Source: Amyelois transitella (lineage: Eukaryota > Arthropoda > Insecta > Lepidoptera > Pyralidae). Taken from it: a stretch of DNA of 64,000 bases. The DNA is taken from the NCBI RefSeq assembly GCF_032362555.1, contig NC_083515.1:2825001-2889000 (forward strand), written 5' to 3'. A program made the position numbers and the translations under genes. The notes below the pieces were generated by a model. That model worked only from the letters and a program-made list of their open reading frames with translations, did no database searches and had not been told where the DNA came from. Below, piece after piece: positions 45,101 to 56,238 of this stretch (positions within the stretch are counted from its first letter, which is position 1; each line of letters opens with the position of its first letter).

Positions 45101-48100
45101 GTACGTCTGTTTTACCGTATTTCCAATGTAAATCGGATTTGCAGTTTGAAAATGGTTGTCTTTTGAGAGGACATAGGATAGTGATACCTTCAAAGCTTAG
45201 AAATAAGATGTTACAGGAATTGCACGATTCCCACTTAGGTATAACTAAGAGTAAAAGTAATGCTCGTAGTAGAATGTGGTGGCCGGGCATCGACGGCGAC
45301 ATCGAGCGCTGGGTGGGAGCGTGTGCGGCGTGCGTGTCGGCGCGCGGGGCCCCGCCGCGCGACCCGCCCGCGCCCTGGCCCGCCGCCGCCCGCCCGTGGC
45401 AGCGCATACACATCGACTATATGACTATAGGGCAAAGGGTATACTTGGTGGTTGTGGATTCACATAGCAAATGGTTGGAGTGTTTGTATATGCACAATGG
45501 AACTTCAACATACATACATACATACATAAAATCACGCCTCTTTCCCGGAGGGGTAGGCAGAGACTACCTCTTTCCACTTGCCACGATCTCTGCATACTTC
45601 TTTCGCTTCGTCCACATTCATAACTCTCTTCATACAAGCTCGGCGGTTTCGGGTACTTTTGACCTGACCCTTTACCAGGACGTCCTTAATTTGATCAAGA
45701 TACGTTCGTCTAGGTCTTCCCACTCCGACCTTTCCCTCCACACTCTCCTTGTATATCTGCTTAGTCAACCTGCTTTCATTCATCCTCTCCACATGACCGA
45801 ACCATCTTAACATACCCTTTTCTATTCCTGTAACTACATCTTCTTTCAAATCACAACATTCCCTTATCACGCTGTTCCTTATCCTGTCACTCAATTTCAC
45901 ACCCATCATACTCCTTAACGCTCTCATTTCCACTGCATTTATTCTGCTTTCATGCTTCTTTTGCCATACCCAACTTTCACTCCCATACATTAATGTCGGG
46001 ACCAACACGCCCCTGTGCACAGCCAGTCGAGCCTTTTTGGATAGTTTCTGACTGCTCATAAAGGCATGCAAAGCTCCATTCACCATGTTCCCCGCGTTCA
46101 CTCTCCTTTCAATATCACTATCATACTTGCCATCTGATGTAAACTTTGATCCTAGATATACAAACTCTTTCACTTGCTCCACTTTTTCTCCTCCAATCAA
46201 AATATTACATGCTGTCATTTCTTTCTCCATTTCAAAAACCAGTGTTTTAGTTTTACTTACGTTCACTTTCATTCCTTTCTCTTTTAAAGCTTCATGCATA
46301 CAGTTTACCATCTCCTGTAACTCCTCCGCTGATGACGCCAGTATAACCTGATCGTCGGCATAGAGCAGACATTTGACGAGTAACTCATTCATCCTTAATC
46401 CACTTTTAGACTCTTTCAAATCTGTCAAACAGCTATCCATAAATAGGTTGAACAGCCACGGTGACGCAACACATCCTTGCCTAACGCCTCCGCTTTAATT
46501 ACTAAGCTTAAAGTATTATTTGCTACTTTTGGTATTCCAGACGTCTTAGTATCTGACAACGACACGAAAATAAATTCTCTCGAATTTAGGTCATTTTGCT
46601 CAGCAAATGGTATCAAATATATGACGTCACCTATTTACCACCCTCCTAGTAACGGACAAGCCGAAAACTCTGTCAGAACATGTAAAAAGATGTTAAAATG
46701 TATACTTAAAGAAAATTTAAGTCTGTGCGAAATTCAGGAACATCTTTTAGGATATTTATTCAATTATAGAAATGCCGTGCATTGTACCACCGGAGAAACG
46801 CCAGCCAAGTTAATGTTTGGTCGTAAACTTCGCACTCGTCTCGACCTTATTTTGCCATCGGAAAGAGAGCACAGCTCAGTGCCTGTGCCGGGTAGGCGAT
46901 CGTTTTGTATAGGAGACAAGGTGTGGTGCCGATGGTATAGTGCGCGGATGGAAACTTGGCAACTAGGAATAATTAAAGAGAAAGTAGGTAACAAAATGTA
47001 CAAAATTTTTATAGATAGTTTAGATGAATATTGTATCAGGCATGTTGATCAACTGCTTAATTATACCGGCGGTGAGAATGAAGTAGCTGATGGCCATCTA
47101 CTTGATGATGTTTCTTTTTCGAGTCCTGTTACTGCTGTCTCTTCCCAAGAACCGGCTGCGATAACTCAAAGTGATGAAACTCAAATGAGTTCACAACCTC
47201 AGCATGTAACAAATAATAGAGACAGGGAAGTTGGCAGAGATTGTGAGGAGGAGGAAAGTGAGAGAATCATTGAAATTCAAAATGACTCCTCAGCCGAGCA
47301 TAGTTCTGAGCAAGTGCAGGGCGTCAGTAGCGATGCAACGGTGGTAGATCCGCCGGAAACTCTCACTCGCCCTAGACGAAATGTTCCACGGGTGGATTAC
47401 AGAAAGTATTTGTAATTAATATCTACTAATTTAACAAGTTGTTATTTTTAGTTTAAATGTATCTAATAAGTATTATGATTAATGTACATAATTTTCAACA
47501 GGTTCTTAAAATAAGTGTGGAGGAATGATATATATGTTCAAAGAAGTTTGAAATGTTATACAAACTCTTTCTTGTTATGTTCTTGTTTATCTGTGGTGCG
47601 GCGTCCCATGCGCGCGCATCTTGAAAATACATGTCATTCGTGTCCAAGCTATCCTGTGGTTTTATTGTATGATTATTTATAAATATCTATAAATATATCA
47701 GGGATCCCATTTTATTATCGTTTAGTCGCCTTTTACGACATCCTTGGGAAAGATATGGAGTGGGTCTATTCAAAAGTGCCGGAAACCACAGAGCACTAAG
47801 TAACTTTAACATTAAAAATATAACTTTATAATTCAAAACTTCTATAGATACATATCTCTGAAGTCGTCAATTGTTTCTACAAAGTCAAAAAATTTGTCAG
47901 AAATAATAGAGTAAGATCCCAGAGCCGTAAGACACAACTTATTTTCTAAAGAATGGATCTTTCGATTCTCAGTAGTCTTTCATGTACTTTTAATACCTGC
48001 ATGTTTGTGAGACTTGCCCGGTGACACCTGCGCAGGTACCAGGCGAGAAAGGTAACTAAAAATCACAGTTACTTAACTTAAATTTTTATGACTGATTTTT

Positions 48101-51100
48101 ATATATATTTTATAGAATATTACTCTGAAGTCATATCAGAGAAGTCAGACGCTTTCCATGCGCCAGAACTTTTGTCAGACGCTTTAAAGCTCTATCAAAA
48201 AAAAATTAACTTAATTTATTTTTAAATGTCTGACTTTTATATATGTTATTCAGATAACTATTACAAAGTTGTATTATATCAGTCAGACAGTTTGTAATGA
48301 CCAAACACCCCTTAAACACAAGAATTACTCAGCCTCGAGTATGAGCGCGATAGCACAATGCGCATGCGCGTCAGAGTAAAATATCTAATATTTGAAAAGT
48401 ACTTACTGTTTTCAATTTCATATTTTTGCATATCTATTCAAATACGATGAAATTTATAATTAAAATAATAATTAATCATTTTTAAAATAATATAATATAT
48501 TGCATATAAATAGGGGAAAATGATTTTTTTTGTAGCAATAGCCTTTCAAAAAGAATGATTTTTATTTTATTTAAAAAAATATATCTATTATAATAATTTC
48601 AATAAAAAAATGATTAATCAATTGAATAATTATTTTATTGTCTCTTTATCATCTTCATCATCAAAATAATCATTTGAATTTTCATCATTTATTAAATCAT
48701 AAACAATTAAAAAATAGTATAGTAATAGTTAACCTATAACATATAAATATAAGTGAAAGGCGACTAAGGGATAGGCTTACAAACTTGGGATTCTTTTTTA
48801 GGCGATGGGCGAGCAACCTATCACTATTTGAATCTCAATTCTATCATTAAGCCAAATAGTTGAACGTGGCCATTTAGTCTTTTCAAGACTGTTGGCTCTG
48901 TCTACCCCGCAATAGATATAGACGTGACCATATGTATGTAGTCTACTTTAATTTCGACACCACCGCAACGGCTTCGATGGTCCAATGGTTAGCGCGTGAG
49001 ACTGTTAAGTTGGCGGTCCGAGTTCGAATCCCAACAATAACAAGATATATATTAATTTTTATTAAAAATATTTTTTTTTTGTGTTGTTTGAGTATTTATT
49101 AAAAAAACTGAAAATCAAAATACTACATATAATCATACGGTAAAAATATTTTGTCTGTACATTTAATATTTTGACTGAAACAAATAGAGAATTTTTTTTT
49201 ACATTTTTTGTCCGTCTGTCTGTATCAGACTGTATGATTAAGATTCAACTCGAACTTTACGCGGACGACGTCGCGGGCAACAGCTAGTATGCAATATATT
49301 ATATTATTTTAAAAATGATTAATTATTATTTTAATTATAAATTTCATCGTATTTGAATAGATATGCAAAAATATGAAACTGAAAACAGTAAGTACTTTTT
49401 AAATATTAGATATTTTACTCTGACGCGCATGCGCATTGTGCTATCGCGCTCATACTCGAGGCTGAGTAATTCTTGTGTTTAAGGGGTGTTTGGTCATTAC
49501 AAACTGTCTGACTGATTTAATACAACTTTGTAATAGTTATCTGAATAACATATATAAAAGTCAGACATTTAAAAATAAATTAAGTTAATTTTTTTTTGAT
49601 AGAGCTTTAAAGCGTCTGACAAAAGTTCTGGCGCATGGAAAGCGTCTGACTTCTCTGATATGACTTCAGAGTAATATTCTATAATATATATATAAAAATC
49701 AGTCATAAAAATTTAAGTTAAGTAACTGTGATTTTTAGTTACCTTTCTCGCCTGGTACCTGCGCAGGTGTCACCGGGCAAGTCTCACAAACATGCAGGTA
49801 TTAAAAGTACATGAAAGACTACTGAGAATCGAAAGATCCATTCTTTAGTTGTGTCTTACGGCTCTGGGATCTTGGACTATAATATAATATTTACTCTTAT
49901 TTCCAGGCCAATAAATTTTAACTGCATGATGCAGTATGTAGTAGTAGATGCATTCCCATCATACTTCTTTTGTTTAAACAGCTGTGCAACTAATACATTT
50001 AGCAGTGTTAAATAAAACACATAACAAAGTCAGAACTTACCTTATACCAGGGATCTTAATAGACTTCTTGTCGAGCAAACCAAAGCCAGGCGTCTCGTAT
50101 ACAGACAACACATCCTGGCCGAGTCTAGCAAAGAACTTGTCATCCTTACTCCAGCGGAATATCGGCCACGTTACGTACTCGTCTGGCGGGGGGAAACTAC
50201 GCTTCTCCTGGCCTGTCCTGTGGAATGAAACGTTTTATTAATTAAAAATATTAGGGTGATGAAGATAGGAGAGAACACTACTGATAGTTATTGTTGTAAA
50301 TCCGTAATGGCATTCTCAAATGTTGGCACTAAAAGTTTGAGGACTGGTAATGATAGCCCGATTCATTCAAAGTACATTAAAAAATAAGGCAGTCTACAAA
50401 GGACAGCTTTTAGAGAACTTAGCCAACCTTGACACAACCTCACATTACATCAAAAAATATTACTTTAATATAAGCACTAATAAATAGTTTACTTTGCATA
50501 ACTAATATATATAATAACATATAACATATGATAACCAACTAATAAATTAAAATTTAGTATTAAAAAATAAAACAAAAATACAAACCTAATATCCCAAATG
50601 ATAAGTTTCTTGTCATCCCCTCTATCGCTGCTTGGTGAAAACGTCACAATATAATTCTCACATGGTGAGAAGGAAATGAACCTAGCTTCCGGATGGAAGA
50701 ACTTCTGGAACTGGGAGAACTTAGGCCCCGCCCACAGTGCCACACCCCGCCAGTGGAAGGTAGCCAGGTACGTGCCCAAGGGAGACCATACCGCGTAAGT
50801 TTCTGTCCAATTCTGAAAAAGACACGTTTCAAAACACAATTTTAAAACAAGGATGGAAACTTACATGTCTTGGGCAATTTTTATTTATTCTCCAGCAACT
50901 TCATTCATTACTAAAATTTTGAGCATGAAGACAAGTTATTGAAATACTTACAGGTCTCTCCTGTAATACAACAGGTTCCGGCAGGGCATTCTGCCACACC
51001 TGCAGGGCCACACCGGTACCGATTCCGACCAGGAACTGGTCATAACAGTCTGGGTCCATGAGGTACCATTGCAGGTCCGATTGAACCTTGAACGGTTGTG

Positions 51101-52220
51101 GTGATGGTGGTTCCCATTCTTCAGGAATTTCCGAATATCTGAGAGAGAATAGGAAACAATCTTTTCAGTTGTGTTTAAAGTGATGGCAGAAATAAAATGC
51201 TAAATTATGCATTGTACGACATTGGTGACATGACATTGGTGTTCATATTTCTCCATCATTATAAGAAAAGCAATAGCAGAAGAATATAATTTTAAGAATA
51301 TTCAAAGCAGGGGCATGAAAATATTGTATATATATACAGATAATTCAAAGAGAACTTGATACCAACCAGGTTTTATGAAGACTTATTAGCAATAAACTAT
51401 ATATATAATCTGAATTGGAACCACTATTTGCAATCTAATTGGATTGTTCAAATTGACAATATTTAGTTAGTTTAGTTTACAATATTTACCACTGCAATTT
51501 TTTATGTAAAACCACGATTAGGCGATTTCTTATAAGCCCAATTCAATAATCAAGGGTCTGTCACTTACTTTTTAAAGTCCGTGAATAAATTCACTAAAAA
51601 CGTATGCTGCTTGTCTAATTTACAATTATTTGTCGCTTTGACAGCTTCGGCAGCATTCTGGGGATTGCTGTATTCCAAGAAAATGTAGCCAGTCGTGACT
51701 CCAGTCTCCGTGGTTGGGTAATACTCATTGACAATCTTTCCGAACTTGCTGAAGATCTTGTTTATTACACTTTGTAACTTCTCTAAACGCTCGGGCCCGA
51801 CCTGCGGGCATCCGTCGACCACAATCACATTCTCATAACCATCGGACTCCTTTGGCTTTTGCTCTAGGAGGTCGGCCAACAATTCTGCAACGTCAAAGTT
51901 AGGTTATGTATAACTATAGTCATTCTCTCATAATTTCTCCGAACTAACACACCATTTAGCCATGGAAAAATATAAGTCATTCACAGCATTATCCGTAAAT
52001 TCTACGTAAACAGAATTACAAGCGCGAAATAACCAAGAATTGCGTGGGTGACGCATATGGCCGGCCCAAACCCCTAACCCCCAAAATGCTTACCCTCATC
52101 AGGAATGTCGTCGACGAATCCTTCCGGATCATCAAAATTTGGCTCCTCTTCAAAGTTTTGTTCTTCATTATCACTTTGAGGGGTTTGATTCACTTTCTCA
52201 TCACCTTTTTTCTTAGCCAT
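39168..52220 (-). CDS. eIF3b: Eukaryotic translation initiation factor 3 subunit B, complete
   Basis: Ten coding exons: 52094-52220, 51569-51884, 50952-51138, 50586-50812, 50041-50217, 41374-41953, 40652-40770, 40219-40372, 39846-39954 and 39168-39262. All nine introns are GT-AG and the summed CDS is 2091 nt, 696 residues. Start: ATG at 52220 in a good context (CAAAATGG). An acidic N terminus is followed in exon 2 by an RRM (RNP2-like VIVVDG, RNP1-like TGYIFLEY), then a WD-type beta-propeller ([52 protein letters not shown]). A charged helical C terminus ([11 protein letters not shown]..) ends with DTDGLDTD and an acidic tail. eIF3b is a core scaffold of eIF3 on the 40S subunit. Intron 5 (41954-50040, 8.1 kb) is expanded by transposons; the other introns are 153-1110 bp. 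Confidence 0.95.
41080..41125. repeat. 46-bp perfect palindrome in eIF3b intron 6
   Basis: TCTATATTAAAGGAA, an (AT)n centre, then TTCCTTTAATATAGA. Nearby CCTTTAAT repeats suggest a very small MITE or an expanded AT palindrome. Confidence 0.75.
41979..42117 (-). mobile_element. Family S SINE, tail half (split by the gypsy element)
   Basis: Tail and body up to GAGGGAT, where the Mag-like element entered. The head half resumes at 47701. It has the same orientation as eIF3b and lies in intron 5. Confidence 0.85.
42118..42292 (+). repeat. 5' LTR of the Mag-like element
   Basis: 175 bp, no base different from the 3' LTR. Includes a GCGCGCGC patch in an AT-rich repeat and ends ATAAATATATCA. Confidence 0.93.
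42337..45507 (+). CDS. gag-pol: Gag-Pol polyprotein of the Mag-like element, interrupted in integrase
   Basis: One continuous frame of 1057 codons from ATG to the LINE insertion. Gag ends with two CCHC zinc knuckles at about residues 214-248 ([28 protein letters not shown]). Protease D-S-G is near 307. RT has [11 protein letters not shown] and the catalytic LDD near 589. RNase H begins at about 734 ([14 protein letters not shown]) and has KTDHRPL. The integrase zinc domain is at about 960-1000 ([12 protein letters not shown]) and the first catalytic Asp lies in HIDYM. A single Gag-Pol frame without frameshift is typical of the Mag lineage. After 45507 the open frame runs into LINE sequence and its residues there are not element protein. 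Three strongly GC-rich patches interrupt the AT-rich codon usage. Confidence 0.92.
45508..46491 (-). mobile_element. RTE-type LINE, 5'-truncated, inside the gypsy integrase
   Basis: 984 bp, reverse orientation: (CATA)n tail at 45508, truncated 5' end at 46491 inside the RT. Removal between 45507 and 46492 would leave the integrase frame in phase. No target duplication longer than 1-2 nt is evident. Shorter copies of the same 3' end lie at 5096-5165, 24152-24830, 34485-34592, 37193-37279 and 54622-54690. Confidence 0.9.
45532..46491 (-). CDS. C-terminal part of RTE reverse transcriptase
   Basis: Open from the truncation point to the stop at 45532, 319 codons. It starts in the RT block [14 protein letters not shown], followed by the catalytic LLYADD and [21 protein letters not shown] and a long C-terminal region with [19 protein letters not shown] and [10 protein letters not shown], blocks typical of lepidopteran RTE elements. 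The N-terminal endonuclease and the first RT motifs are missing, so this copy cannot move by itself. No stop or frameshift interrupts it, in line with a young insertion. Confidence 0.88.
   Translation of the reverse strand, partial: GGVRQGCVASPWLFNLFMDSCLTDLKESKSGLRMNELLVKCLLYADDQVILASSAEELQEMVNCMHEALKEKGMKVNVSKTKTLVFEMEKEMTACNILIGGEKVEQVKEFVYLGSKFTSDGKYDSDIERRVNAGNMVNGALHAFMSSQKLSKKARLAVHRGVLVPTLMYGSESWVWQKKHESRINAVEMRALRSMMGVKLSDRIRNSVIRECCDLKEDVVTGIEKGMLRWFGHVERMNESRLTKQIYKESVEGKVGVGRPRRTYLDQIKDVLVKGQVKSTRNRRACMKRVMNVDEAKEVCRDRGKWKEVVSAYPSGKEA
46492..47415 (+). CDS. gag-pol: Integrase remainder of the Mag-like Gag-Pol
   Basis: Resumes the integrase core after the LINE. D in LVSDNDTKI and E in [10 protein letters not shown] complete the DDE set begun before the insertion. 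The [22 protein letters not shown] block follows, then a C-terminal domain and an acidic/serine-rich tail ending [13 protein letters not shown]. The open frame extends upstream to 46477, but those first five codons are LINE sequence. The separated half has no natural start. Confidence 0.9.
   Translation, partial: ALITKLKVLFATFGIPDVLVSDNDTKINSLEFRSFCSANGIKYMTSPIYHPPSNGQAENSVRTCKKMLKCILKENLSLCEIQEHLLGYLFNYRNAVHCTTGETPAKLMFGRKLRTRLDLILPSEREHSSVPVPGRRSFCIGDKVWCRWYSARMETWQLGIIKEKVGNKMYKIFIDSLDEYCIRHVDQLLNYTGGENEVADGHLLDDVSFSSPVTAVSSQEPAAITQSDETQMSSQPQHVTNNRDREVGRDCEEEESERIIEIQNDSSAEHSSEQVQGVSSDATVVDPPETLTRPRRNVPRVDYRKYL
47526..47700 (+). repeat. 3' LTR of the Mag-like element
   Basis: 175 bp, identical to the 5' LTR, followed by the GGGAT duplication. 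Confidence 0.93.
47701..47796 (-). mobile_element. Family S SINE, head half (split by the gypsy element)
   Basis: Continues the body (GTCGCCTTTTACGACATCC) to the head GTGCCGG..CACAGAGCAC, completing the copy begun at 41979. Confidence 0.85.
47913..48505 (+). repeat. Left arm of a ~590-bp inverted repeat in eIF3b intron 5
   Basis: From AAGATCCCAGAGCCGTAAG to AATATATTGCAT. It pairs with 49289-49873 almost base for base; the clear difference is an 8-bp insertion (TTATTTTC) here near 47940-47947. Confidence 0.93.
48506..49288. other. Loop of the intronic inverted repeat
   Basis: AT-rich DNA (48506-48750) is followed by a family S SINE (+) at 48755-48942, a tRNA-like sequence at 48971-49041, and a Helitron 3' end (GCGGACGACGTCGCGGGC..CTAGT) at 49260-49288 that abuts the right arm. 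Confidence 0.75.
48971..49041 (+). pseudogene. tRNA-like sequence (Asn-like), probably a SINE head
   Basis: GGTTAGCGCGTGAGACTGTTAAG and the B-box-like GAGTTCGAATCCC recall tRNA-Asn (GTT anticodon). The acceptor and anticodon stems do not pair well, so a working tRNA gene is unlikely. Confidence 0.4.
49289..49873 (-). repeat. Right arm of the ~590-bp inverted repeat
   Basis: From ATGCAATATATTATA to GGCTCTGGGATCTT, the inverse of 47913-48505. It begins directly after the Helitron CTAGT. Confidence 0.93.
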
Positions 52221-53280
52221 TTTGACGTTATAACGTGTGTTACCGGAAGATACGCCATTAGTGGACTGAACCATAGACTCAATTTTGCGCCATTCTTTCA
52301 CTTTTTACGTTTCATTTCATGCAGCAGAATCTGTACATGCAGTACACATAACTTGTAATGAAAAACAATCGCGTTTTTTATTTCATAGCATGAAAATAGG
52401 CGCAAGTAAATTCACTATGTAAATACATAGGTATAAACATGTAATCAAAATAATTTATTTCTGCTTGGTCAGTTGGTATAATCTCTTTAGAATATTGCGT
52501 TGGCATAGACAAAGATAAGTACAAATTGGCGCGGTTTTCAAAAGGTAATAAAAATATTGAACGTACCGATTTTAAAACTTTGATTAGAAAGTTATTCTAC
52601 GGCTCCGGTTTTATAGTACAGTTTCTATTGCAGTCAAGACTTGATTAGGCCACATTCAGCTGTCATGATATTTAGAATTAGGTACATATGAATTACTTTA
52701 CTGCAAGTCTTAATTTTGTGTTACGTCCATTATACCTATATAATGAGTACCATGAGAACCTACACAGGTATAATTAATTTTGTAGATTTTAATATTAAAA
52801 TTGTTTATCTATCATGCATGGTACCTAACCTACTAAATACGTGTAATGTATGTGTAATAAATGTATACCTGCTTAGCTTACTTATACAAAATTACCACAG
52901 GAACGGAAAGTTACAACAATTTTCATTTCATCATACAAAATTTTATCAAAATCATTCTCTAGATGGAAATATGGATGTTCCCACAGTAAAAAATACCTCT
53001 CAGGGTGTTCAATTAAGATTGGACGTGGATTGGACGTTTACTTTTTTTTTTGTGAACGCACGTATCGCTCGCTCGACAGATGAAGTGGCATTTGTGGGCG
53101 CTGTCGGGTCAGCGCACATGAAAATTGAGGTCAGCTGTGCACGGTGCATACCTATAGCTACGTGCAGTAAGTTTTACAATTACCACTTTATTGTATATTT
53201 AAGAGGTGATTCTAAAAATATTCTTGCATGATTGGTCTTTTATAAACATGATTGGTGTGTATTATGCGGGAATCAATACA
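52221..53280. other. Upstream region of eIF3b
   Basis: Contains the eIF3b 5' UTR next to 52220. No TATA box was identified. A family S tail fragment is near 52632-52668. The 171-codon ORF at 52716-53231 has no recognisable domain and is probably chance. Confidence 0.45.
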
Positions 53281-53478
53281 TCCCTACTTAATGCGAAAGT
53301 AACTCTGTCTGTTACACTTTCACACCTAAACCCCTAAACCATAGAACCGATTTTGCTTAAATTTGGCAAAGATGAGTTGATCCTCAGAAAGATCATATAG
53401 GCTAGGTTCTTTTTAATGCGAACGGTACTTTTTATGCTTTTTATAGGGTGACGCCAACGAAGTCGCGGGCAAAACTAC
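53281..53478 (+). mobile_element. Short non-autonomous Helitron (198 bp)
   Basis: 5' end A|TCCCTACTTAATGCGAAAGT, 3' end CCAACGAAGTCGCGGGCAAAA and CTAC|T, a one-base change from CTAG. Confidence 0.65.
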
Positions 53479-55299
53479 TATTTAATAAATACAAGGAATG
53501 CACTTTATAATGCAATTTATGATGTTGTATAATCAAGCCGTTTTGATCCTCATAATGATAAAGCACATCCACTAAAGATTTTAAACACAAGACGTGCCAT
53601 TAGTATTATAATTCCTAGCATAAATTAACTACCTTCATCAATTATCATAGATACGATGGAATAACATGGTATCGATAAAAATGTTAATCAAGATGAATGA
53701 AGTCATACCTCCTTACTTACAAGCGACATTCAACAATGAATCAATTAAGTACTTCAAAACATGGTTTCCCATACTTATATAAGGTATAAGGGCATTTCTT
53801 GCTCTGTCAAGGTGCACAGGGCCTTATAATGGTACATACCAACTCACATTTACCCAAAAACGGTGTGTGCTTCAATCTGCTTTATTAACCAAGCTAGTTT
53901 CAAACCAAGATTCGTCATGCGTTGCATTGCATGCAGGTGCACTGACCGATCCAAGTTTATGCACCTCTGATAAGACCGTACAATGCAATAAAGTAAGGAA
54001 TTACCATGGATTTACGCTTATCTTGATTTAAAAGGTCTAAAAATTGATCCCGTAATAAAATCCTAAGTGTACAAATTTACTAGCAGACAAAAGCTATTAA
54101 GATTTGGACTTTTATAAAGTACCTATTTTGATTTCAGTTTCAAAGTAAACTCAAAAGTTTTCTTCACACTTAGTACCTACGTATATGTTTTGTAAAAAAT
54201 ACTTTTTAATTAGTTCATTATTTTCAGAAACAACTAACATATAAGATAAAAACCTATGCGAGCGTATTTATACAATGGAAATTCCCACAAATTATAAAAA
54301 AGCCTGCCGAGCCTAGAGTTACCTACCTATACAGAGCGTTGCGTCATTTTCGTATCGTAGGTACCTACCTACTAGATCTAACATACTAATAATACCTACA
54401 TAATAACTGAAACTTAAAGAAATTATGTATTTTATAAATATATATTTTGCCTGTCTTTACTAAAATTAACCTACTCACATACATACAAGTAAAACAATTT
54501 AAACTTGCACTTTTATAAAGCCTTAGAAACTCGTAATAAGTGACTAGAGTACCTACCAAGAGTAGGGAGTATTGCTTTGTGATTTTCCGTATTAAAGCAT
54601 TACAACCAGATAGATCTCTATTACATACATACATACATAAAATCACGCTTCTTTCCCGGAGGGGTAGGCAGAGACTACCTCTATTTACATTCAAAATTCT
54701 CTTCTTTACTTAGCTCTAGGAATTAATGCAAAAAAATTTACTTACCAACGAGAGTAAAAGCTCGAAGTGAAATACTTCAGGTCCTAGTTACCAACATGTA
54801 CGATTACCTCATACCTACTACATTACCTCTTGTTGACTGTGTTGTTTGATGTCATCGTAGAGTCTCGTGCCAAAGGTTTATTTATAAAAATATTGCTGCA
54901 TCGATATATAATGTAGAGCGATTCTATTCCTGTTTCCTTTAAAAATTCAGTTTTTTTTTTCATTTCTTATCTATGATTTAAACCTACATTCTTAGCTAGC
55001 CTTAGTTAACAACAAGTCAAAAGTATTAACTGAAAAGTAGGTGGGTAAACCAACATCTGTGTAAATTATACTTGAGTCATACAATACATAATACAAAATA
55101 AAATATTGGCGACATTTTTAGACATACCTAATGTGCATGTGCAATACAAATTCTAAAGTGATGACGATCACTGTCTAACTTCGAATAATTAAGTAATAGT
55201 TATCTACTTAATTATATTTTCGGGCATCTTTTGCTGTCTAGTAGAATCAAGAAATTGTGGTAAGTACCTAGTCAGGCAAGCTGGCCTCACAAGCGCGTC
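53479..55299. other. Gene-free DNA
   Basis: A RTE LINE 3' fragment (-) lies at about 54622-54690 ((CATA)n, CACGCTTCTTTCCC, GGGGTAGGCAGAG). No gene is supported. Confidence 0.45.
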
Positions 55300-55426
55300 A
55301 CGAACGATCACAATAAAGTAACTTCATCAGTGAGTCCGCCATCGCGTGCGAGATACGTCGCGTTTCCCGCGCTTTGCCCAACCATAGACTAAACGAAAAT
55401 ACTCTCCCGAATTATCCCGCGAAAAG
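55300..55426 (+). other. Candidate 5' UTR exon of the phosphatase gene
   Basis: CpG-containing stretch (ATCGCGTGCGAGATACGTCG) ending at the donor GCGAAAAG|GTAATT. It would splice to the acceptor at 56371, just before the coding ATG. The start is not determined. Confidence 0.35.
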
Positions 55427-56238
55427 GTAATTAGTGAATAAAATAAAAATCATGCATAGTGATGTGCTGTGTTTATTGTTTTTATTTGCGAATGCTGGTT
55501 AACAGTGATAAGTATTTTTTTCCAACACATTATAACGCAAGTTGTACCGCTACTTTGTTATTGTTTGCTTTGGATTGTAACCTTACCTCACTCAGAAATA
55601 CACAATGATAAGTTTTCACAAATTTTACTTGCAGTAAAAGACATAATAATATTTTGTACAAACTAAAATAAGTAAGTATTTAGGTACTTAATTAAGGCGT
55701 CTTTACAAAACTCTTATAGAACCTACTTATTAAAAATAATCAAACATATGCAAGAAAATATTACCATCGACAATTTTGAATCTGTTAGTCTACTAGTGAA
55801 AAAATAAATAACCCTGATAAAATTGGGTAGAAAATCATGTAGGTACTTAGATCTTGACGTAATTTGTACCTTGTAAGTGGTTTTAAGTTTGGAACTCTAT
55901 AAGGTCATTTTTTTTTTTCAATAATACCATAGATCCGTGGTAAAAGTTCAACTTCTGAGTTAAATGATAACAACAACATAACTTTATTAATATTATACAT
56001 AATATATAACATAGCTGTTGGTCATCCAAATATATAAAATAAAATATTAAGATTTAATTTTACGCTTAAATATAGAGAAAACTGACTACTTAAGGAACAT
56101 AGGTTTATAACTTCTTTTATCAATAAAACCATAGATCTGTTCCAATATTCCTAAGTTTCAAGTTAAATAACTAACTATTTTTACCTAAGTATGTAATAAT
56201 ATGTTCGTATTGATAAACTTAGGTAGGATAAACTTACT

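Larger units (their letters stand above)
42118..47700 (+). mobile_element. Mag-like Ty3/gypsy retrotransposon, carrying a RTE insertion
   Basis: Identical 175-bp LTRs (42118-42292, 47526-47700), TGATATATATG...ATATCA, flanked by GGGAT (42113-42117, 47701-47705). The primer site TGGCGACGA at 42295-42303 fits a serine tRNA 3' end. The purine tract GTGTGGAGGAA (47515-47525) abuts the 3' LTR. Gag and pol form one frame. Integrase is interrupted by a minus-strand RTE LINE at 45508-46491. Inserted antisense to eIF3b. Identical LTRs mean a very recent arrival. Confidence 0.95.

Noticed and set aside
44381..45435. Antisense ORFs rich in alanine and arginine (44381-44626, 44967-45413, 45235-45435)
   Set aside because: They arise from the GC-rich patches of the gypsy pol frame on the opposite strand.
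45508..45810. C-terminal extension of the Mag-like Gag-Pol frame
   Set aside because: These codons are the reverse strand of the inserted RTE LINE, not element protein.
48971..49041. tRNA-Asn gene
   Set aside because: Stems pair poorly despite the GTT anticodon-like triplet; kept only as a tRNA-like pseudogene or SINE head.
52716..53231. 171-codon plus-strand ORF upstream of eIF3b
   Set aside because: Composition follows AT-rich background, with no conserved motif, no promoter context and no splice support.
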